A stretch of DNA of 64,000 nt from Flavobacterium collinsii (GTDB lineage Bacteria; Bacteroidota; Bacteroidia; Flavobacteriales; Flavobacteriaceae): positions 31,440-95,439 of the forward strand of contig NZ_CADCST010000047.1 in NCBI RefSeq assembly GCF_902804485.1, given 5' to 3'. Positions 25,094 through 34,181 of the stretch are shown here, piece after piece. Every line of letters starts with the position of its first letter. Position 1 is the first letter of the stretch. The notes beneath the pieces were generated by a model, which worked only from the letters and a program-made list of their open reading frames with translations, was not told where the DNA came from and made no database searches. Both the position numbers and the translations under genes were made by a program.

Positions 25094-25840
25094 ATGAAAC
25101 TATATCTTAAAATATGGCGACAGTCTGATACTTCTTCTAAAGGAAAAATGATAGATTATGAAATCGATGAAGTTTCAGAACATATGTCATTTCTGGAAAT
25201 GCTTGATCTTTTAAATGAATCTTTAATTCAGAAAAAAGAACGTGTTATTGAGTTTGATCACGATTGCCGCGAAGGAATTTGCGGACAATGTGGTGTTATG
25301 ATTGACGGAAGAGCACACGGCCCCTTAAAAAACACCACTACCTGTCAGCTTCATATGAGAAGTTTTAAAGATGGGGATACCATTTATATTGAACCTTTTC
25401 GGGCAAAAGCCTTTCCTGTACTGAGAGATTTAAAAATTGACCGCTCCGCTTTTGATGCCATTATTGAATCTGGTGGTTTTATTGGAGTCTCCACGGGTCA
25501 GGCGCCTGAAGCCAATACGATTCCGATATCTTACGAGACTGCCGAAGCGTCTTTTGATGCCGCAGCCTGCATTGGTTGTGGGGCCTGCGTAGCAACTTGC
25601 AAAAACGCCAGCGCTGCCTTGTTTACAGGTGCCAAAATCACACATCTGGCTTTATTACCACAAGGACAAGTCGAGGCTTCAAAAAGAGTGCTAACTATGG
25701 TAAACCAGATGGATGCAGAAGGTTTTGGAAACTGCTCCGATACCAGAGCCTGTGAAATTGAGTGCCCACAAGGTATTTCGATTCTTTCGATCGCAAAAAT
25801 GAATGCCGAATATACTAAAGCTTTAATTTTTAAAAAATAA
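25094..25840 (+). CDS. sdhB: Succinate dehydrogenase / fumarate reductase iron-sulfur subunit
   Basis: 248 aa. All three cluster sites are visible: [2Fe-2S] at C58, C63, C66, C84; the CIGCGACVATCK group C159, C162, C165, C169; and CSDTRACEIECP with C214, C220, C224. It transfers electrons between SdhA and the quinone site of the membrane subunit. Forms an operon with sdhA. The membrane anchor gene is absent from both sides, so it must be supplied elsewhere or the enzyme works without it. Confidence 0.95.
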   Translation: MKLYLKIWRQSDTSSKGKMIDYEIDEVSEHMSFLEMLDLLNESLIQKKERVIEFDHDCREGICGQCGVMIDGRAHGPLKNTTTCQLHMRSFKDGDTIYIEPFRAKAFPVLRDLKIDRSAFDAIIESGGFIGVSTGQAPEANTIPISYETAEASFDAAACIGCGACVATCKNASAALFTGAKITHLALLPQGQVEASKRVLTMVNQMDAEGFGNCSDTRACEIECPQGISILSIAKMNAEYTKALIFKK

Positions 25841-25867
25841 TAAAACACAACCTTAGTTAATTTATTA

Positions 25868-25992
25868 AACACATAGAAACATAGATTTTCAAACTCAGGA
25901 ATATCATTTCATAAGTTTACAAACTATGCCGAGGAAATGTATTTCTTTTTCGAAGCCTTTTTGCCCCTACAATGTCTGTGTTTCTATGTGTT
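25868..25992 (+). repeat. Dispersed AACACATAG element, copy F
   Basis: 125 bp with both inverted ends and the internal GAAATGTATTTCTTTTT. The interior has diverged more than in the copies near 34 kb. Starts 28 bp after the sdhB stop codon. Confidence 0.88.
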
Positions 25993-26031
25993 ATTAAAAA
26001 ATAAAACCGACAAGTTTCGAAAACCTGTCGG
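25993..26031 (-). terminator. Rho-independent terminator of the DapB-like gene
   Basis: Stem CCGACAAGTTT / AAACCTGTCGG at 26007-26031 (one G-U pair in the transcript), then a T-rich run on the minus strand. It closely resembles the terminator at 17484-17517. Confidence 0.8.
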
Positions 26032-26046
26032 ATTTGCTATAAAGTA

Positions 26047-26796
26047 TCATACCGCAAAATAAGGCGTTAAAATATCTTCAAAATTATACAGCCCTTTGGG
26101 TTTGTTTTCTAAATTTTCGGCAACAAAAACAACTCCGTTTCCAAACGCTTCCCTCGAAATTGATTCATGTATTAAACGAACCGTCTGAAAAGGGAATCCA
26201 AATATAACTTCATGTTTACCAACTATTCCTCCTGCCCTGACTGAATTGATATTGCTTTTATCAATATCCAGAGCTTCTGCAATTTTTACCGCAGTTCCCG
26301 AAGTTCCTACTTTCTTTTTAAAATGTTCTTCGTTCACCTCGATATCAACCCAAGGCGCAATCTTTTTTAAAAATTTAGCAGCAAAAAGCAGATAATTCAC
26401 CCCAAGCGTAATATTTGGCGACCAGAATACCGTCGTTTTATGTGCCAGTTTCTTTAATAATTGCAATTCCTTTTCTTTGTAATGAGAAATTGCCGAGATA
26501 ATCTTGACCTTTCGCTTTGCAGCAATTTCTCCATACGTATAAATACCTTCATTGGAAGAAAAATCAATAATTACATCAACCGGATGCTTGTCCAGTAATT
26601 CTTCCATTGTCGTTTTAGAACCCGAGTAAATTAAACCCGGTTCTTTTGAAGGAATGCCAAGAAATTCTGAAACCGATCTGTGTTCTAAAACGGTACTTTG
26701 TCTTAAAACCCACTCCAGACAAAATTTATTGTTTTCCAGCAGTACAGAAGCTACCGATTTTCCTGTTTTTCCGAATCCTATTAAACCTATTTTCAT
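26047..26796 (-). CDS. DapB-like dihydrodipicolinate reductase homologue
   Basis: 249 aa. Two-domain DapB architecture: dinucleotide motif IGFGKTGKS, VDVIIDFSSNEG, SPNITLGVN and RAGGIVGKHEVIFG. The catalytic loop is altered: the canonical His-His-x-x-Lys and DAPSGTA become H158-F159-K-K-K162 and VGTSGTA, so one of the paired His is Phe and the loop is one residue shorter. It could still make tetrahydrodipicolinate for lysine and peptidoglycan, or be a divergent paralogue. No other dap gene is nearby. Confidence 0.82.
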   Translation of the reverse strand: MKIGLIGFGKTGKSVASVLLENNKFCLEWVLRQSTVLEHRSVSEFLGIPSKEPGLIYSGSKTTMEELLDKHPVDVIIDFSSNEGIYTYGEIAAKRKVKIISAISHYKEKELQLLKKLAHKTTVFWSPNITLGVNYLLFAAKFLKKIAPWVDIEVNEEHFKKKVGTSGTAVKIAEALDIDKSNINSVRAGGIVGKHEVIFGFPFQTVRLIHESISREAFGNGVVFVAENLENKPKGLYNFEDILTPYFAV

Positions 26797-27130
26797 AATT
26801 TACCTTTTTATGAGCAGATTGCCCGTTTATAAAATTGACACTTTTGAAACTTCATGCCAAATCAAAAATTCAATTATTATCTAAGCAGATAATTATCCAC
26901 TTCTAGTAAAAATAAAGATTATATGACGAGATCACTAATAACAACTTATATAACTAACAATAAACAAACACGTTAACAGGAATACTACTGTGAAAATATT
27001 TTATAAGAAGCTGTAAAGATGTTTTTAAAACGATTGCCTGAAGAATATTACTTTAGCTGTGTTTTTAAACATAATTAGACTTTACAAAAAATAGAGAATT
27101 TGTTCTCCAAATAAAATAATAGACGATTCT

Positions 27131-27173
27131 TGCGCATTTTTAAATAAGATATCTATATTTGCAACAACGTTGC
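27131..27173 (+). promoter_or_regulatory. Promoter and palindromic operator of the ABC/TonB-receptor locus
   Basis: TTG at 27131, 21-bp spacer, TATATTTG at 27155-27162, overlapped by GCAAC-AAC-GTTGC (27162-27173 with flanking T). A palindrome directly on the start region suggests a repressor site; Fur-family metal repressors are plausible. The rest of 26797-27130 is AT-rich without a gene. Confidence 0.55.
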
Positions 27174-27225
27174 GTTAGTTTAAAAGCTAGAAAGTCCGCC
27201 AGAAACAGGACTTTCTCCATCAAGA

Positions 27226-27576
27226 ATGAAAAAGAAAATTGTGTTAATTAATCTTTTTATGTCTGTTACTGTATTGTTTGCAATGCTGTTTCAGACGCTG
27301 CATTCTTACGAACATGTTTACAAGCAGCTTACAAGCAAACATTGCGACCATACTTATATTGACGGACAAAAGCAAATTACGCACAGCCATACTGCTGATA
27401 CCAATTGCCAGATTTGTCATTTTACATTTAGTACTTTTATTCCGGAAACCTTTCAGTCTTACTCCTTTCTTAAAGTAAGTATTGAAACTTGCTGCGCGTT
27501 CTTTTATGTAAAAACCGCTGCTGTCTTTTTCAAAGGCAGTCTTTTTGCTCTTAGGGCACCACCTTCAATTTATTAG
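27226..27576 (+). CDS. Small membrane-anchored His/Cys-rich protein
   Basis: 116 aa. One N-terminal membrane helix or signal anchor (about 5-24), then a periplasmic stretch dense in possible metal ligands: H26, H30, H39, C40, H42, H53, H55, C61, C64, H65 (CQICHF). A second hydrophobic segment lies near 80-105. Not recognised as a named family. The ligand pattern and the metal-type promoter palindrome suggest a metal-binding or metal-sensing role beside the receptor and ABC genes. Function is inference. Confidence 0.6.
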   Translation: MKKKIVLINLFMSVTVLFAMLFQTLHSYEHVYKQLTSKHCDHTYIDGQKQITHSHTADTNCQICHFTFSTFIPETFQSYSFLKVSIETCCAFFYVKTAAVFFKGSLFALRAPPSIY

Positions 27577-27731
27577 TTTACTGCGTTTTTATCCAAAAAA
27601 CTAAGAACATCACTTGCTTGTCTTTTTAAAAGTCAGGCAAAACCCATTTGTAGTTTTATCTGCTGCCTTTTTCAAAAAAAATGCTGACCAATAAAACCTG
27701 AAAGGCCATTCTCGCTTATCCAATACAACTG

Positions 27732-27748
27732 TTTTTTTTTTTGGGGGG
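27732..27748. repeat. Homopolymer tract T11-G6
   Basis: Eleven T followed directly by six G, in the 306-bp gap between the His/Cys protein and the ABC ATPase. Nothing else was identified in that gap. Such runs slip during replication and can vary in length between cells. Confidence 0.85.
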
Positions 27749-27882
27749 TTCAATCGTTGTAAACACCATTTCCCTTACTTCCTTCATTGCAAAGATGCCT
27801 TAGCTGTAAACCAGTAGGTTGGACTTTGGCTATGATTGGCAGTAAAGACTCCTGTTAAAAATCATCCAAATACATAATAACT

Positions 27883-28578
27883 ATGCTTATAGCTGAAAAT
27901 CTGACAAAGAAATATGGCGATCATATTGCTTTAAACAAACTGAATTTAACAATTAACGAAGGCGAAATCTTTGCCTTACTGGGACAGAACGGTGCCGGAA
28001 AAACAACCACCATCAATTTGTTTCTAGGTTTTATCGCTCCAACAGACGGAGAACTGAAAATCAACGATATCTCGGTTATCGAAAATGCGCAGGAAACAAA
28101 AAAGTATGTCGCTTATATTCCGGAAACAGTGATGTTGTACCCAAATCTTACCGGTTTAGAAAATTTAAAGTTCTTTTCGTCTCTGGCGGGATTCAAATAT
28201 TCAGAAGGAGAACTCACCTATTTCCTTTCAAAGGCAGGACTGCAACTTAAAGCACACCATCAAAACTTAGGTGGTTATTCGAAAGGAATGCGTCAAAAAG
28301 TTGGAATCGCAATCGCAATCGCCAAGAAAGCCAAGGTTCTCTTATTGGACGAACCTACCAGTGGTTTAGATCCTAAAGCTTCCAACGAGTTTTCTCAAAT
28401 ATTAAAAGAGCTTTCTGCAGATGGAACGGCCATACTGATGGCTACGCACGACATTTTCAGAGCCAGAGAAGTTGCCTCTCATATTGGCATTATGAGACAG
28501 GGAAATCTCGTTACCGTTATAGAAGCCGATAAAATCTCGGCAAATGAACTGGAAGATTTGTATTTACAAACTGTATAA
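27883..28578 (+). CDS. ABC transporter ATP-binding protein (NosF/CcmA type)
   Basis: 231 aa. Walker A GQNGAGKTT (34-42), signature GGYSKGMRQK near 130, Walker B VLLLDEPTSGLD and the switch His in MATHD. Closest in style to the ATPases that work with ABC-2/NosY permeases. Its permeases are presumably the two genes at 30909 and 32359, separated from it by a TonB receptor gene. The spacing of 36 bp to the receptor suggests one operon. Confidence 0.93.
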   Translation: MLIAENLTKKYGDHIALNKLNLTINEGEIFALLGQNGAGKTTTINLFLGFIAPTDGELKINDISVIENAQETKKYVAYIPETVMLYPNLTGLENLKFFSSLAGFKYSEGELTYFLSKAGLQLKAHHQNLGGYSKGMRQKVGIAIAIAKKAKVLLLDEPTSGLDPKASNEFSQILKELSADGTAILMATHDIFRAREVASHIGIMRQGNLVTVIEADKISANELEDLYLQTV

Positions 28579-28614
28579 AAGGAAATTACATTTTTCCAAA
28601 CCCATCCAAAAAAA

Positions 28615-30900
28615 ATGAAACATTTTATTCTCTCACTGTTTTTAATAATTATTAGTCAGTTTGCACAATCGCAAACCGTTAATAAAAAAGCATCCGATAC
28701 CATATCTAACAAAACAGAACGCACCGAATTGCAAACGGTCGAAATTATAGGCCGTTCGACCAAAAAATATAATAGTGATTATTCTTTTGCAGCAACAAAA
28801 ACAGCCGCCCTCAACAAAGATATTCCACAATCTATAGCAACGATCACCAAAGAACTAATTGCAGATAAAGGCGCCATTTACCTGGCCGATGCTGTCAAGA
28901 TGGCCAGTGGTGTTATTCCCGCAAGTTATTACAATCAGTATACGATTCGCGGAATCAGTCAAAACGAAGAAGGCCAGATCATAAACGGCATGCGAACACA
29001 TCAACATTACTTCTTGCAACCTTTAACGACCAATATTGAACGAGTTGAAGTGATTAAAGGACCTTCGAGTGCTACATTCTCTTCTGTCGATCCGGGTGGA
29101 AGCATTAATATGGTTACTAAAAAACCACTGGCTGTTGATCGAAAAGAGATAAGTCTGAGTGCAGGAAGCTTTAGCACTTTGCGCGGAACTTTAGATTTCA
29201 CTGGCCCATTGAACGAATCAAAAACCCTTTTATACCGTGTAAATGGTGCCTATCAGGAAGCCAAATCGTTTCGGGATCTGGTTCGCAATAAATCGTTTTT
29301 GATTTCGCCATCCTTCAGCTACATTCCGAATGAAAAAACAGCCATCAATACCGAATTAATTTTGAGCAACATGACCGGAGTTCTGGATCGCGGACAGCCA
29401 ATTTTTGGTGCCGTTGCGGGAGTTACAAGTCTAAATAAAACTCCAATTAGCTTAAATTTAGGTGCCCCAAGTGATTTCTATAAATCAAAAGAAATGATTT
29501 TGACGACCAATTTCGTTCATAAGTTCAACTCTAAAATAGGTTTTAATGCATCGTACATGAAACAAACCTGGACAGAAGATCTTCAGGAACACAGAACTAC
29601 AAATGCTTTTGCAGTCGACATGAACAATAAACCTGTCAGTAGTCTGGCCATGATGCAATTTGTACAGCGTCAGCAATATTGGGACGTTGATAACCTGAGT
29701 GCTTATTTCAACTTTGATGTAAATACAGGAAAAGTAAAACATAAATTATTGGCAGGTTACGATTTAAACAGCTGGAACAAAACCAAAGGCGGTGGACAAA
29801 ATGCTGCCAGAGGTTATTTATTGAAAGACGGAACGGTAGCCAGTTCATTTGTTGCTGCCAATGCTGCCAATTATCAAACCATAACAGTCGATGGGGTGGT
29901 TTTACCAAAACCAAATGTAAATTATTTTAATCTGAACAATCCCAATTATACCTTAACAAGTCCTGACGATTATACACTCAATGTTCGTACTGCCTTGCCA
30001 TCTGCATTAACCAGTACCAACGCAATTTATATCCAGGATCAGGTACAATGGGAAAGATTTACCGTTTTACTGGGCTTGCGTCAAGAATGGTTTAAAGACA
30101 TCACAAACTACAAATCCAACAATGAACTGACTGTTAAAAAGTCGGCTTTACTGCCGCGTATTGGAGTGACTTATGCCGTAAACAATCAAATAAACGTTTA
30201 CACAACTTATCTTGAAGGTTATCAGCCACAATCGAATACGGTATCTTTGATGCCTCAAACAGGAAGTTTACCAGCCGGAAGTTTGTTTGATCCACTGAAA
30301 AGCAACTTGAAAGAAGTTGGACTGAAAGCTACTTTTTTCAACAATTCCGTAAGTTTCAACGCCGCTCTTTATGAAATCAACCAGCGTAATATCCTAATGA
30401 ATGCCAACGACCCGGCAAATCCTGATTTGCTGGTAACAAGAGGTGCTGAAAGAAGTCGTGGTTTCGAATGTGACGTAGCAGGTTTTATTACGGCCGACTG
30501 GCAAATAAACGCTTCGTACAGTTATATTGATGCCGAAATTACCAATGATCGCGATCCTTCGTTAATTGGAGCCCGAAAACAAAATACACCAAAAAACAGC
30601 GCCAATTTGTGGACACGCTACAATTTCAACTCTGATTCGGCTCTAAAAGATTTGGGTATTGGTTTCGGAATGCAATATCAAAGCAGCAAAGTGCCTTGGT
30701 TTACAAGATCTTTTACACTGCCTGACTTTACTGCTTTTGATGCAGCTTTGTACTACAAACCAAACAAAAGTAATATGCAGATCGCCCTGAATGCGGGTAA
30801 TTTATTCAATAAAACGTATTGGTTGGGTGCCCAGAATTATCTAAGACTATTTCCCGGAGCACCGCGAAATTTCACTCTTACTGTAACTTACAAATTTTAA
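28615..30900 (+). CDS. TonB-dependent receptor, siderophore type
   Basis: 761 aa. Signal peptide ending SQFAQSQ (about 1-19), no carboxypeptidase-like extension, and a plug beginning about residue 60 (DIPQSIATITKELI) with RVEVIKGPSSATFSSVDPGGSINMVTKKP. The barrel ends NFTLTVTYKF. Related to FpvA/FhuE-like receptors. It is unusual in being enclosed between an ABC-2-type ATPase and its two permeases. The ligand could be a metal chelate; the palindromic promoter and the His/Cys protein support a metal link, not proven. Confidence 0.92.
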   Translation: MKHFILSLFLIIISQFAQSQTVNKKASDTISNKTERTELQTVEIIGRSTKKYNSDYSFAATKTAALNKDIPQSIATITKELIADKGAIYLADAVKMASGVIPASYYNQYTIRGISQNEEGQIINGMRTHQHYFLQPLTTNIERVEVIKGPSSATFSSVDPGGSINMVTKKPLAVDRKEISLSAGSFSTLRGTLDFTGPLNESKTLLYRVNGAYQEAKSFRDLVRNKSFLISPSFSYIPNEKTAINTELILSNMTGVLDRGQPIFGAVAGVTSLNKTPISLNLGAPSDFYKSKEMILTTNFVHKFNSKIGFNASYMKQTWTEDLQEHRTTNAFAVDMNNKPVSSLAMMQFVQRQQYWDVDNLSAYFNFDVNTGKVKHKLLAGYDLNSWNKTKGGGQNAARGYLLKDGTVASSFVAANAANYQTITVDGVVLPKPNVNYFNLNNPNYTLTSPDDYTLNVRTALPSALTSTNAIYIQDQVQWERFTVLLGLRQEWFKDITNYKSNNELTVKKSALLPRIGVTYAVNNQINVYTTYLEGYQPQSNTVSLMPQTGSLPAGSLFDPLKSNLKEVGLKATFFNNSVSFNAALYEINQRNILMNANDPANPDLLVTRGAERSRGFECDVAGFITADWQINASYSYIDAEITNDRDPSLIGARKQNTPKNSANLWTRYNFNSDSALKDLGIGFGMQYQSSKVPWFTRSFTLPDFTAFDAALYYKPNKSNMQIALNAGNLFNKTYWLGAQNYLRLFPGAPRNFTLTVTYKF

Positions 30901-30908
30901 ACTGTATC

Positions 30909-32357
30909 ATGTCATTACACATCGAAATTTTAATTGCCAGACATCTTAAAAATGCTGTTTTTAAAAATACGGCCGTCTATATCATCACACTCTTTATTGG
31001 TATCATACTCCTTTATGCTGCTTTTTCAGGTTGGGAAAATTACAACAACCAAAATCAGACCAGCGAAAAATACCAGCATGAATCACGCGAAGACTGGCTT
31101 AACAATCCAGATAAAAACCCGCACCGAATGGCACATTACGGAAATTTTGCCTTTCGAAAAAGTACTCCTTTGAGCGTTTTTGAATTTGGAATGGAACCCT
31201 TCTTTGGGAATGCTATATTTCTTGAAGCACACAAACAAAATAGTGCCAATTTTTCTGAAGCGGGATTCTCTAACAGTATGCTCCGTTTTGGAGAAATCAG
31301 CATTGCAATGGTTTTACAAATTTTACTGCCTTTACTGATTTTTTTCTTAGGATTTAATGCGGTCGCAGCCGAAAGAGAAAATGGGACTCTAAAACTACTT
31401 TTAAGCCAGGGAATTAGCTGGAAACAGCTCTTAACCGGAAAGATAGTAGGAATTGTAAATGTAATCCTGCTGCTTTTTGTTCCTACCATACTAGTCCTTG
31501 TACTTCTATGGTTGCTGCTTCAGGATTTTACAATTTCAACAGATGAAACCATCAAAATGCTACTGTTTATTCTGTTTCATTTTATTTACCTGATCTTCTT
31601 TTGCGTGATTGCTGTGCTGATTTCTGCTTCAAGCAAAACCTCCAAAAAAGCCTTGATTTCCTTAATCGGAATCTGGCTGGTTCTCACCATTATTTTACCC
31701 CGAACTACTCAGGCAATCGGAGCATATCTTTACGAAGCACCCTCAAAAATACAATTCAACAGTGCTATCGAAAAAGACATCCTGAAACAAGGTGACAGTC
31801 ATAATCCTAACGATTTACATTACAAGGCCATCAAAGATTCCTTGCTGAGCGTTTACAAAGTCGATTCGGTACAAAAACTGCCTTTTAATTATTCGGGGTT
31901 TATCATGACCGAAGGAGAGAAAATCAGTTCGAAGATTTACAACCAACACTTAGAAGAGCTGCTAAAAGTTTACGACCAGCAAAATAGCTTCTCCAAAGCC
32001 GTTTCATTCCTGAATCCGTACATCGCGATCCGAAACCTGTCAATGGGTCTATCCAATACCGATTATAGTTCGTATGTCGATTTTCAGAAACAGGCGGAGC
32101 GTTATCGCTATACTATGGCACAAAAAATGAATGCTTTGCAGGTTAAATACATCAGTAATAAAAAGCCGGGACCAAACGACAAGCCTTTATCCATCAGCAA
32201 AGAACACTGGGCTGATCTGGAAGAATTTCATTATGAGCCAAAAGAAGTCCCGGCTATTTTAAAGTCCGAAATACTCTCTGTAGTTTCTATTTTTCTGTGG
32301 ATTATCCTGCTTTTTGTTCTTATACGAATTGCAGCTAAAAACCTTAAAGCCCTCTAA
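30909..32357 (+). CDS. ABC-2-type permease with large periplasmic loop (DUF3526-like)
   Basis: 482 aa from ATG 30909; a longer frame starts inside the receptor gene and is not credible. First membrane helix at about 20-37, a periplasmic domain of about 120 residues, then five helices (150-290), a second extramembrane domain and a last helix near 460-478. FNAVAAERENGTLKLLLSQG is the conserved NosY/ABC-2 coupling segment. Tight spacing (8 bp) after the receptor and one base before the next gene. Confidence 0.85.
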   Translation: MSLHIEILIARHLKNAVFKNTAVYIITLFIGIILLYAAFSGWENYNNQNQTSEKYQHESREDWLNNPDKNPHRMAHYGNFAFRKSTPLSVFEFGMEPFFGNAIFLEAHKQNSANFSEAGFSNSMLRFGEISIAMVLQILLPLLIFFLGFNAVAAERENGTLKLLLSQGISWKQLLTGKIVGIVNVILLLFVPTILVLVLLWLLLQDFTISTDETIKMLLFILFHFIYLIFFCVIAVLISASSKTSKKALISLIGIWLVLTIILPRTTQAIGAYLYEAPSKIQFNSAIEKDILKQGDSHNPNDLHYKAIKDSLLSVYKVDSVQKLPFNYSGFIMTEGEKISSKIYNQHLEELLKVYDQQNSFSKAVSFLNPYIAIRNLSMGLSNTDYSSYVDFQKQAERYRYTMAQKMNALQVKYISNKKPGPNDKPLSISKEHWADLEEFHYEPKEVPAILKSEILSVVSIFLWIILLFVLIRIAAKNLKAL

Positions 32358-32358
32358 T

Positions 32359-33714
32359 ATGCTAGCATTACTTTTTAAAAATTTCATACGCTCAAAAGGT
32401 ACCAAAATTGGATTGGTTTTCCTGTTGCTCATCGGATTCATCAGTCTTTTAATTGGAAAGCAATTTCAACAAAAGCAGCAGAATAATATTGTAGAAGCTG
32501 CATTATACCAAAAAGAACATATTGCGCGAAATGCCGCTTTTCACAAAGACGAAATGGGACTGCTGCTCTATTATATCAAATTTTCGCTAATCAATAAAAC
32601 ATTGCCTGTTAACAGTCTGGCGATTGGTCAGCGCGATGTAAATCCGTCGATTCAAAGCGTCACGATTCGGGGTTTGGAAGGTCAGAAATACGATGCGGAA
32701 CTCAATAATCCCAACAATCTGTTGTCCGGGAATATCGATTTTAGTTTTGTACTGATTTACCTTTTTCCACTTTTAATTATTGCATTCTCTTACAATCTGG
32801 TTTCGGAAGAAAAAGAAAGCGGAACCTGGAAAATTGTGTCTACGCAAAGTGAAAATACATTTTTATACATTCTGAAGCTGTTTTACATCCGGATCTTAAG
32901 TTTAATTGCTTTGTTGACCTTTTTAGTTCTTTTAGCCGTTTTAATCTTAGGGATTCCCTTTGATGCGGCGCTCCTCACCTTTTACATACTGGGTGTTATG
33001 TATATTTTGTTTTGGTTTGCTGCCTGCTTTTTTATCGTTTCCCTACAAAAAAACTCCAACTTCAACGCGGTTATTTTACTTACGATCTGGCTGTTTCTAA
33101 TTGTTATTCTGCCGGCAGTAATCAATACGTATATCGTCAATAAATATCCGATTCCCGAAGCTTTGGAGTTAACGGTAAAGCAACGCAATGCCTATCATGA
33201 AAAATGGGATATGGATAAGAAAATTACAATGAATGAATTCTATCAGCATTATCCGCAATTCAAGCGTTATTCTTTGCCAAATACCGAATTCAACTGGCTT
33301 TGGTATTATGCCATGCAGCAGGCGGGTGACGACGATTCGGTAGAGCAATCTCAGGAACTGCAATCCAAATTAGAACAGCGCAACAAAGCCAGTCAGTTTA
33401 TCTCACAGTTCTTTCCTACTTTGCATGCTCAGCTTCAACTGAATGAAATTGCAAAGTCTGATTTAGGAAACCAGCTTTTATTTTTGAAGGAAACCAAACA
33501 TTTTCATGAAAAAATGAGATTGTATTTTTATCCAAAAATATTTGATAATGCCCCTGTGGTTAAAGAAAACTGGTCAAAATTTAAGGTAGAGACTTTCACA
33601 GATCCTACTAAAATTAATTATACGAGAGCTTTTTTGCCTCTACTGTTTTTCAATCTGTTACTAATCGGTTTGGGCTGGATGAATTTCAAAAACAACAGAA
33701 AAGAAACCTTTTAA
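32359..33714 (+). CDS. ABC-2-type permease, second subunit (DUF3526-like)
   Basis: 451 aa from ATG 32359, one base after the preceding stop codon. Same topology as its neighbour: helix at about 17-33, periplasmic domain, helices from about 130, and the coupling segment FSYNLVSEEKESGTWKIVSTQ. The two permeases are paralogues and probably form a heterodimer served by the ATPase at 27883. Last gene of the operon; tandem dispersed repeats follow. Confidence 0.85.
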   Translation: MLALLFKNFIRSKGTKIGLVFLLLIGFISLLIGKQFQQKQQNNIVEAALYQKEHIARNAAFHKDEMGLLLYYIKFSLINKTLPVNSLAIGQRDVNPSIQSVTIRGLEGQKYDAELNNPNNLLSGNIDFSFVLIYLFPLLIIAFSYNLVSEEKESGTWKIVSTQSENTFLYILKLFYIRILSLIALLTFLVLLAVLILGIPFDAALLTFYILGVMYILFWFAACFFIVSLQKNSNFNAVILLTIWLFLIVILPAVINTYIVNKYPIPEALELTVKQRNAYHEKWDMDKKITMNEFYQHYPQFKRYSLPNTEFNWLWYYAMQQAGDDDSVEQSQELQSKLEQRNKASQFISQFFPTLHAQLQLNEIAKSDLGNQLLFLKETKHFHEKMRLYFYPKIFDNAPVVKENWSKFKVETFTDPTKINYTRAFLPLLFFNLLLIGLGWMNFKNNRKETF

Positions 33715-33756
33715 AAAGGATTGTCTCAGTATAAGATAAATTAGGAAGATTATTTT

Positions 33757-33890
33757 AACACATAGAAACATAGTTCTAAATGCAGGAAAAGGCGTTTCAC
33801 TTCAAATAAAAACACATAACACTATGCGAAAGAAATGTATTTCTCTTTTGTATGCTCTTTTAAGCATATAAATCTATGTTTCTATGCGTT
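33757..33890 (+). repeat. Dispersed AACACATAG element, copy B
   Basis: 134 bp. Perfect AACACATAGAAACATAG left end and CTATGTTTCTATGCGTT right end. Interior: AAGGCGTTTCACTTC, CACTATGCGAAAG, GAAATGTATTTC (itself a small hairpin) and TATGCTCTTTTAAGCATA. First of a tandem pair with a period of 171 bp. Confidence 0.93.
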
Positions 33891-33927
33891 TAAAAGTTTA
33901 GCGTTCAATCATTAAAAAATCTATTCT

Positions 33928-34060
33928 AACACATAGAAACATAGTTCTAAATGCCGGACAAGGCATTTCACTTCAAATAAAACACATAAACTATGCGAAA
34001 GAAATTGATTTCTCTTTTGTATGCTCTTTTAAGCATATAAATCTATGTTTCTTTGTGTTT
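33928..34060 (+). repeat. Dispersed AACACATAG element, copy C
   Basis: 133 bp, nearly identical to copy B (for example GGCATTTCACTTC, ACTATGCGAAAG). The pair is joined by a TTTAGCGTTC... TCTATTCT spacer that also occurs between the copies near 35.7 kb. Confidence 0.93.
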
Positions 34061-34152
34061 CATCATTTTAGCGTTCCAACATCGAAATCAATATTTCAAT
34101 TTACCCTATTTAAAAATTTTAAAAAAGATTCTTTGATTTTAAATTAATATCG

Positions 34153-34168
34153 TAATATTGCAATATTA
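34153..34168. promoter_or_regulatory. ArsR operator 1
   Basis: Perfect 16-bp palindrome TAATATTGCAATATTA, 13 bp before the arsR ATG, within ATATCG-TAATATTGC context. A second site with the same core lies before the next gene. Confidence 0.7.
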
Positions 34169-34181
34169 TATTTTAAATCAC

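Noticed and set aside
30819..30908. Longer N-terminus for the first permease starting within the receptor gene
   Set aside because: It overlaps the receptor's last barrel strand and lacks a membrane signal; the ATG at 30909 gives a proper first helix.
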